Origin: Flagellimonas yonaguniensis
GTDB lineage: Bacteria > Bacteroidota > Bacteroidia > Flavobacteriales > Flavobacteriaceae
Assembly (NCBI RefSeq): GCF_029193885.1
Contig: NZ_JARFVB010000010.1
Coordinates: 1-64,000, forward strand
Direction: 5' to 3'
DNA: 64,000 nt
The translations under genes and the position numbers were made by a program. The notes below the pieces were generated by a model that did not search any database, had not been told where the DNA came from, and saw only the letters and a program-made list of their open reading frames with translations. Shown piece by piece: positions 59,199 to 64,000 of this stretch (the stretch's first letter is position 1; every line of letters starts with the position of its first letter).

Positions 59199-60611
59199 TT
59201 AAGCTAAAACTTCTTCTCGTATTAGTTCCCTTGGGTCGGTCACTTTACCGGTAACTGCGGCAGCTGCAGCCACCAAAGGACTAGCCAATAGCGTACGTGC
59301 TCCAGGTCCTTGTCGTCCTTCAAAGTTTCTATTGGACGTACTTACGGCATATTTACCTGCGGGAATTTTATCATCGTTCATGGCCAAACACGCGGAACAG
59401 CCAGGTTCTCTCAATTCAAAACCAGCTTCGGTCAAAATATCCAAGATACCCTCTTCCTTGATAGCCTCTTCCACTTTATGGGATCCTGGAACCAACCAAG
59501 CGGTCACGTTGTCCGCTTTTTTCCTTCCTTTAATGATGGAAGCGAAAGCTCTAAAATCTTCAATTCTACCATTGGTACAGCTTCCAAGGAATACAAAATC
59601 GATGGGTTTTCCAACCATGGCCTCACCTTCGTTGTAATCCATATATTCCAAGGATTTTTTGTAGGTCGCTGGAGAGCCGTCAATACTCTCTGCCAAAGGA
59701 ATATCCTTACTGATACCGATGCCCATTCCAGGATTGGTGCCAAAAGTGATCATGGGTTCTATCTCACTGGCATCAAAAGTCAATTCCTTATCAAATTGAG
59801 CATCTTCATCTGAATAGAGCGTGCTCCAGTATGCCATGGCAGCATCCCAATCCTTGCCTTTTGGGGTGTATTCCCTTCCTTTAATATATTCAAAAGTGGT
59901 TTCATCGGGAGCGATCATACCGCCACGGGCACCCATTTCAATACTTAGATTACAAACCGTCATACGGCCTTCCATCGACATATTTTTGAAGACATCACCT
60001 GCATATTCGGCAAAATAGCCGGTTGCACCGGAAGTGGACAATTTGGAAATGATGAAGAGCGCCACATCCTTTGGTGTAACAGCTTCGCTTAATTCCCCGT
60101 TCACATTGATACGCAAACTTTTGGGTTTAGGCTGCATAATGCATTGTGTGGAAAGCACCATTTCCACTTCACTGGTTCCGATACCAAAGGCGATGGCACC
60201 AAAGGCTCCGTGTGTAGAAGTGTGTGAATCACCGCAAACTATCGTGGCCCCAGGTACGGTAATTCCGTTTTCCGGACCAATTACGTGTACAATTCCGTTT
60301 TTCTTATGTCCAAGTCCCCAATATGGTATGTTATGGGCGTTGGCATTTTCTTCCAAAGCCTTTAGCTGATTAGCGGACAAGGGGTCCTTAACGGGCAAGT
60401 GTTGGTTTCGTGTCGGCGTATTGTGGTCTGCGGTCGCAAAAGTGCGCTCTGGGTACAATACTTTTATGCCTCTGTTCTTTAATCCTAAAAAAGCTACGGG
60501 ACTCGTTACTTCGTGGACCAAATGCCTGTCAATAAAGAGTACATCCGGACCGTTCTCAATATGCTTTACCACGTGGGAATCCCAAACTTTATCAAAAAGT
60601 GTCTTGCTCAT
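59199..60611 (-). CDS. leuC: 3-isopropylmalate dehydratase large subunit
   Basis: A 470-residue aconitase-family protein with the [4Fe-4S] cysteines in [16 protein letters not shown] and [14 protein letters not shown], plus [20 protein letters not shown]. First gene of leuCDAB on the minus strand; an exact TAnnTTTG element lies 29 bp before the ATG. Confidence 0.95.
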   Translation of the reverse strand: MSKTLFDKVWDSHVVKHIENGPDVLFIDRHLVHEVTSPVAFLGLKNRGIKVLYPERTFATADHNTPTRNQHLPVKDPLSANQLKALEENANAHNIPYWGLGHKKNGIVHVIGPENGITVPGATIVCGDSHTSTHGAFGAIAFGIGTSEVEMVLSTQCIMQPKPKSLRINVNGELSEAVTPKDVALFIISKLSTSGATGYFAEYAGDVFKNMSMEGRMTVCNLSIEMGARGGMIAPDETTFEYIKGREYTPKGKDWDAAMAYWSTLYSDEDAQFDKELTFDASEIEPMITFGTNPGMGIGISKDIPLAESIDGSPATYKKSLEYMDYNEGEAMVGKPIDFVFLGSCTNGRIEDFRAFASIIKGRKKADNVTAWLVPGSHKVEEAIKEEGILDILTEAGFELREPGCSACLAMNDDKIPAGKYAVSTSNRNFEGRQGPGARTLLASPLVAAAAAVTGKVTDPRELIREEVLA

Positions 60612-60978
60612 TGTGTCTTCAATAATTTGTAAGCCTACAAAGTTAAAATTTGTGTGTAAAACCGATTTTCGGTTCTGGTAAAATTACGATGTTCAACCGC
60701 AATTTCAATGGGTTGTTTTTAAAGTTAACAAATCTTAAGGGTTGATATTCAGATTGTAACAAATAAAAGAGCAAGGTAAATATTGGAGATGTCATGCAAG
60801 TGGCGAAACAATTTTTAATCTAAGTTATTTAAATTTAAAATATCGGTTTAGGATAAACCAATTTTCTTGATAATTCATTGAATTTGAAATGGGATTAAAC
60901 TAGAATTTGTGCTATTGATGGAAATACCTTTGTTGAAATAAATAAAATCCATTTCTTTAGAAAAATCTTACATAATCT
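60612..60978. other. 367-bp intergenic region upstream of leuC
   Basis: Holds the leuC promoter element (60640-60647) and a small hairpin aaccga/tcggtt at 60662-60676, which lies upstream of the predicted transcript start. The rest is AT-rich and may carry the promoter of the truncated lipoprotein gene at 60979. No leader peptide was found for leu. Confidence 0.5.
60640..60647 (-). promoter_or_regulatory. -7 promoter element for leuCDAB
   Basis: On the minus strand TAACTTTG matches TAnnTTTG exactly, 29 bp before the leuC ATG, leaving a leader too short for attenuation. Confidence 0.5.
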
Positions 60979-61185
60979 ATGAAAAACCTCTTCGCTTTAC
61001 TTTGCCTTTGTATTATTGTTTCTTGTAGTTCTGATTCATCAGAACCTGATACCAATGAACAAACCGAACAGGAGAATACCCTTGATGGTGCGAGCGTCCC
61101 GCTCGTATCTATTTATTCTCAAAGTACCTCAAAGAACTTTTATGTGATAATAGGCAATCTCTTACTCATATTCGGCACAAGTTAA
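60979..61185 (+). pseudogene. lipoprotein gene truncated by a repeat element
   Basis: The first ~36 codons encode a lipoprotein start (MKNLFALLCLCIIVSC, then SSDSSEPDTNEQTEQENT), with a lipobox Cys at 16. The frame then enters repeat copy 1 (61086-61206) and reads repeat sequence to a chance stop at 61185. The original gene is therefore probably cut short and the product non-functional, although a 68-residue lipopeptide could be made. Confidence 0.6.
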
Positions 61186-61206
61186 CAGGCTTGTCCTACT
61201 GGGGGT
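61086..61206 (+). repeat. ~120-bp double-hairpin repeat, copy 1
   Basis: Starts ggtgcgagcgtcccgctcgt (hairpin cgagcg-tcc-cgctcg) and ends with acaagttaacaggcttgt (hairpin with two G-U pairs) then a ctactggggg tail. It aligns along its whole length to 62396-62524, sharing gctcgtatctat, caaagaacttttat and aatctcttactcatatt. Two subterminal hairpins recall REP/BIME or non-autonomous IS200/IS605-like elements. Confidence 0.7.
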
Positions 61207-61227
61207 AACCACTTTCTCCGTATCCAT

Positions 61228-61491
61228 CTATTTACATTCAAAACTGAAACCTTTAATCTCTTTTTGAGCATCATCAAATAATTTCAAAGCTCTATCGGCG
61301 AAACCACCAATATTATTCTTGGTAATTTTATAATCAATCCATATCAATTTTAAGGGCATGTTTACCCATCCTGACATACAATCCCACAATGCATCCAAGT
61401 TTTTTCCATAATAGTCAGGAAGCTCTAATAATTCTTTTATTTGAGTATGAAAATCTTCTACACTCTTGATTTCTGAACCATTCAATTCCAC
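61228..61491 (-). CDS. barstar-family inhibitor
   Basis: An 87-residue protein with the barstar signature: IKSVEDFHTQIKELLELP, then DYYGKNLDALWDCMSGW. Barstar inhibits the RNase barnase; family members act as immunity proteins to ribonuclease toxins. The start is GTG at 61491, with no nearby ATG. No barnase-like RNase is encoded in the window; the neighbouring toxin has a different nuclease fold. It may be an orphan immunity gene kept against toxins of relatives. Confidence 0.85.
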   Translation of the reverse strand: MELNGSEIKSVEDFHTQIKELLELPDYYGKNLDALWDCMSGWVNMPLKLIWIDYKITKNNIGGFADRALKLFDDAQKEIKGFSFECK

Positions 61492-61510
61492 TTCAATTTA
61501 GTACATATCC

Positions 61511-61756
61511 TTAAGCATTATTATTTCTATCACAATATTCTTTAAATCTTACTTGATACTCTTTGATTTCCACATCCATTGCCAATCGTAAATATTCCTC
61601 ATCAACAGCATCAATCTGAGCACCGTTGAATTCTTCAAAATTCCAAAATTCTGCCATATAAATTGGTTTTAACCCATCATCTATAAGAATGACATAAGTT
61701 CCTTCTGAATAAAGCTTGAATCCTGTTTTTAAAATACATATATCGTATAATTTCAT
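61511..61756 (-). CDS. small immunity-like protein, paralogue 1
   Basis: An 81-residue acidic protein (MKLYDICILKTGFKLYSEG...), paralogous to the next two genes upstream. Shared pattern: M-K/Q-L/R-Y/F-D-L/I-C-I at the start, an aromatic-x-W-x-F-E/D middle, and RLAxxxEIKEYQxRFKxYC at the end. Start chosen at 61756 by comparison with the paralogues, not 61771. Family not recognised; context suggests immunity. Confidence 0.7.
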   Translation of the reverse strand: MKLYDICILKTGFKLYSEGTYVILIDDGLKPIYMAEFWNFEEFNGAQIDAVDEEYLRLAMDVEIKEYQVRFKEYCDRNNNA

Positions 61757-61767
61757 AATGAATAGAT

Positions 61768-62013
61768 TCAAGCTTTATTATTCCTATCACAATATGCCTT
61801 AAATTTTTCTTGGTACTCTTTTACCTCATCTTCAGCCGCTAACCTCAAATTGCTAGGTAAAAAAGATTTCATTTGAACTTCATTATCCGGTTCAAATGTC
61901 CATAACTCAACTAAATAATATTCTGGATAAGAATCTTCAATGATTATTGCATATTTTCCATTCCACTCCTTTTTGGAATGATTAATTACAATACATAAAT
62001 CATACAATTGCAT
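61768..62013 (-). CDS. small immunity-like protein, paralogue 2
   Basis: An 81-residue protein starting MQLYDLCIVINHSKKEWNGK, with VELWTFEPDNEVQ in the middle and LRLAAEDEVKEYQEKFKAYC at the end. It lies 11 bp upstream of paralogue 1 and shares its architecture. Function inferred only from position in the toxin locus. Confidence 0.7.
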   Translation of the reverse strand: MQLYDLCIVINHSKKEWNGKYAIIIEDSYPEYYLVELWTFEPDNEVQMKSFLPSNLRLAAEDEVKEYQEKFKAYCDRNNKA

Positions 62014-62060
62014 ATTATTTTACTTGACAAATCCATTAAATGAGAGTGAAAGAATTATAG

Positions 62061-62303
62061 CTATTTCCTCTTTTCATATTTTTCGGAATATTTTTTAAAT
62101 CTTTTTTGATATTCTTTAATCTCTTTTGAGGTTGCCAATCGTAAATTTTTAACATTAACATAGTCAATTATAGCACCATCATGTTTATCGAAATCCCAAA
62201 TTTCAACATGGTAAAAATCGTCATAATCAATGTCTAAAATAATTGCAAATGCATTATTGTAATCAATATTATTTATCACAATACATAAATCAAATCTTTT
62301 CAT
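62061..62303 (-). CDS. small immunity-like protein, paralogue 3
   Basis: An 80-residue protein starting MKRFDLCIVINNIDYNNAFA, with VEIWDFDKHDGAI and RLATSKEIKEYQKRFKKYSE. Start at 62303 by alignment with the paralogues; the longer frame to 62321 needs a TTG start. Very AT-rich. Confidence 0.7.
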   Translation of the reverse strand: MKRFDLCIVINNIDYNNAFAIILDIDYDDFYHVEIWDFDKHDGAIIDYVNVKNLRLATSKEIKEYQKRFKKYSEKYEKRK

Positions 62304-62308
62304 AAACT

Positions 62309-62386
62309 CTATTTTACCCAATCTACAAATGGTAATGACAATAATAACACATCAATTTTTTCATTTTTAATTATCCATCCTGAATA
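62309..62386 (-). pseudogene. 3' remnant of a second immunity gene
   Basis: Twenty-five codons reading YSGWIIKNEKID..., then a stop at 62309. The start YSGW and the preceding DNA (ggattt-attcaggatgg) match the 3' end of the intact gene at 62528-62977 (GFYSGWMKKFMG) with one T lost. The piece is cut at repeat copy 2, so a paralogous gene was probably truncated there. Confidence 0.55.
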
Positions 62387-62395
62387 AATCCCCTA

Positions 62396-62524
62396 CTGGT
62401 GCGAGCGTCTCGCTCGTATCTATATCTCTATGTTATTTCAAAGAACTTTTATATAATTATTAAGGTAATCGTAATCTCTTACTCATATTTGGTACAAGCC
62501 AAGAGGCTTGCGCTAGTGGAGGAT
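62396..62524 (+). repeat. ~120-bp double-hairpin repeat, copy 2
   Basis: Starts actggtgcgagcgtctcgct (hairpin cgagcg-tct-cgctcg) and ends acaagccaagaggcttgcg (hairpin caagcc-aaga-ggcttg) plus gctagtggagg. In copy 1 the right hairpin differs but keeps pairing through G-U pairs, suggesting the structure is under selection. It ends just before the immunity gene stop codon. Confidence 0.7.
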
Positions 62525-62527
62525 AAT

Positions 62528-62977
62528 CTATCCCATAAATTTTTTCATCCATCCTGAATAAAATCCTTTTTTAGATTCAATCTTCTTAATTCCTTCCGCA
62601 GTAATAAAAGCTTCATCATAAATACAAATAATATGGTCAGGTTGTAAGCGTAAATATGATAATGAAAAATCGTAAATTAGATGTTCACAATCAGCATCAG
62701 CTGTCCCAGCAATCATAAAATAGTTTTGATTTTTAAATAATATTTCTAGTAAATCTGGATGATTTTGTTCAATTTGCTCCCTCTTTGTTATAATATCCAT
62801 TGATAAATACTCATCATTGATATATTTTTTAGCTATTTCTATCTCAATTCTTCCATCATCATTAACAGCATTATCTTGAATACATAAATTTAAGCGAGCA
62901 TTAATAATTGTTAGCACAACATTATTCAAAGTTTCATTAAATTCTTCTGCTTTTTTTGATAAAATAGCTAATCCCAT
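62528..62977 (-). CDS. putative immunity protein coupled to the toxin gene
   Basis: A 149-residue soluble, acidic protein (MGLAILSKKAEEFNETLNNV...). No family recognised. Its ATG overlaps the toxin stop codon (TAATG), the tight coupling expected for a cognate immunity gene. AT-rich like the toxin tip. A truncated second copy of its 3' end lies at 62309-62386. Confidence 0.7.
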   Translation of the reverse strand: MGLAILSKKAEEFNETLNNVVLTIINARLNLCIQDNAVNDDGRIEIEIAKKYINDEYLSMDIITKREQIEQNHPDLLEILFKNQNYFMIAGTADADCEHLIYDFSLSYLRLQPDHIICIYDEAFITAEGIKKIESKKGFYSGWMKKFMG

Positions 62978-64000
62978 TATTTTAATATTAATTGAAGCTC
63001 GGTAAGAGAGTTCACAAGGGTTACATTATTTGGTATATAATTAGTTATAGTTGATTTTTGAGCTACCGTCAGTGGTTCATCAATATACAGTATAACTTTT
63101 TTATTATAAGGATTTAAAAAGTCATCCATTGATGAGTTTACAAATTTATTGACTTGAGCTTTTTTACCTGACCAAGCTGAAAAACTCTTTTTCACTTCAA
63201 TTAATTCGTCTAACGTGCTGACATCAATATCTCCTGCGACCGAATTATTCGCTCTTTTTATTTTTAAGGCATATCCATCTAACCGTTTTTGTTGTTTAAC
63301 AAATTCTCCAACTTTAGCTTCAATAATCTTTCCTGCGTTCCCTGGAATACTTGCATCTAAATTTTTAGCGGATAGTATTGCATTGTCAATATCTCCCACA
63401 CCTTGTTCTGTCCATTTCAAAATTTTACCTGAAGGGTTGGTATAATCTATCTTATTTCCTGTCCTAACTATTGACCCTAATATACTTCCTCTTTTTAACC
63501 GTTTAATTTTATTCGCTAAATCCTTTACATAATCTGCTCCCTTTTTAATGGTTTTTACGGCACTTGCTCCAGCGGTAGCTAAAAATACAGCCGTGGCTAC
63601 CCCATCCTTCCCAGCCTCATGGTCACGCAGGGCCATGTCTGTACCGGAATAGATTTCGTCCTTTTTGGCAATCCAATCATCCAAGGCCTGCTCAATGTCC
63701 AAATCCTCAAAGGCTGCTATCATCTGGTCACGAGCCTCTTGGTCCGTGGCAAAATCGGTAACCACATTGATCAATTGGGGAATGCTCTTGAGTTCGTCCA
63801 AGGCACCGTCCACAACTCCTGCAATTACTGGTTCTAAGTGTCCATTGTAAAAAGGGTAGTCTTCATCTTCTGGGTACCACGTTCCCTTTGGAAGATCAAC
63901 ACTGGCAACAGCTTCTTTTAATTGTTTGTTCAGGTTTTGAACCGACTCAGATATAACCACCGACCAATCTTCAACCTCCTGAGCCATTTGGTAGGCTTCA
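62977..64000 (-). CDS. polymorphic toxin, C-terminal part with PD-(D/E)XK-like nuclease tip (partial)
   Basis: The frame is open to the right edge (codons before the ATG at 63987 read EAYQ), so the N-terminal trunk is outside. Numbering from that ATG: a pre-toxin region (about 1-170) with a short hydrophobic stretch (GVATAVFLATAGASAV, 129-144), a basic linker, and a C-terminal nuclease-like domain (about 215-336) with helix Glu228, then GDIDV (Asp253/Asp255) and LIEVKKS (Glu264, Lys266), fitting D-x(8)-E-x-K. It would cut nucleic acid of target cells, with the next gene as its immunity protein. The trunk-proximal part is GC-richer than the tip. Delivery route (Rhs, T6SS, T9SS) cannot be seen. 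Confidence 0.75.
   Translation of the reverse strand, partial: EAYQMAQEVEDWSVVISESVQNLNKQLKEAVASVDLPKGTWYPEDEDYPFYNGHLEPVIAGVVDGALDELKSIPQLINVVTDFATDQEARDQMIAAFEDLDIEQALDDWIAKKDEIYSGTDMALRDHEAGKDGVATAVFLATAGASAVKTIKKGADYVKDLANKIKRLKRGSILGSIVRTGNKIDYTNPSGKILKWTEQGVGDIDNAILSAKNLDASIPGNAGKIIEAKVGEFVKQQKRLDGYALKIKRANNSVAGDIDVSTLDELIEVKKSFSAWSGKKAQVNKFVNSSMDDFLNPYNKKVILYIDEPLTVAQKSTITNYIPNNVTLVNSLTELQLILK

Noticed and set aside
60612..60730. Possible Leu-rich leader peptide before leuC (TTG-initiated, reading [10 protein letters not shown])
   Set aside because: It has no ATG, lies upstream of the best -7 element, and the nearby hairpin is weak, so attenuation is not supported.

Overview
The window looks like a chromosomal stretch of a marine Flavobacteriaceae genome (Bacteroidota), perhaps Muricauda/Allomuricauda-like; the genus is an inference. 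The evidence is the gene content (OMPLA, META and COG3650-like lipoproteins, prx-trx cluster, NhaC, PxpABC, flavobacterial LeuA), moderate-to-low GC, several -7 promoter elements of the Bacteroidota form TAnnTTTG, and a Cys-type sulfatase lipoprotein.

Layout. (1) 1-8268 (-): most of a giant secreted multidomain surface protein (at least 2756 residues, running off the left edge) with BspA-type repeats. Next to it is a sulfatase lipoprotein (8849-10570). (2) 10856-15766: a four-gene minus-strand operon (META lipoprotein, COG3650-like lipoprotein, small lipoprotein, phospholipase A1 PldA), then a membrane-anchored TPR-HTH regulator, then a tandem rhodanese-like protein lacking catalytic cysteines. 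A near-identical 61-bp element precedes both the META operon and the rhodanese gene, which suggests one regulon run by the regulator between them. (3) 16012-25660: tRNA-Ser, a TauE/SafE permease, a DegT aminotransferase, then the minus-strand set ftsK-lolA-lptF/G-ribBX, dagK, and prx-trx-small protein. (4) 26010-46745: housekeeping and metabolic genes (nhaC, methionine gamma-lyase with a divergent Lrp regulator, lpd, membrane acyltransferase, FMN reductase, pabB, tilS, dsbD, penicillin acylase, yifB/comM, M20 peptidase, cupin, Zn-ribbon/VSR-like nuclease, pxpABC). (5) 46801-60611: branched-chain amino acid synthesis. ilvDBNCA (+) is preceded by a classical attenuator with a Val/Ile-rich leader peptide. 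A GapN-type dehydrogenase follows, then leuCDAB (-) from its own promoter. (6) 60979-64000: an AT-rich accessory islet. It holds the C-terminal end of a polymorphic toxin with a PD-(D/E)XK nuclease tip, a translationally coupled putative immunity gene, three tandem paralogous small genes, a barstar-type inhibitor, and two copies of a ~120-bp double-hairpin repeat that bracket the immunity genes and abut a truncated lipoprotein gene and an immunity-gene remnant.

The strongest unexplained signals, all read directly from the sequence, are the ilv attenuator, the paired 61-bp promoter elements around the TPR-HTH regulator, and the repeat-bracketed immunity array. No database or folding program was run; family names rest on motifs and gene context.
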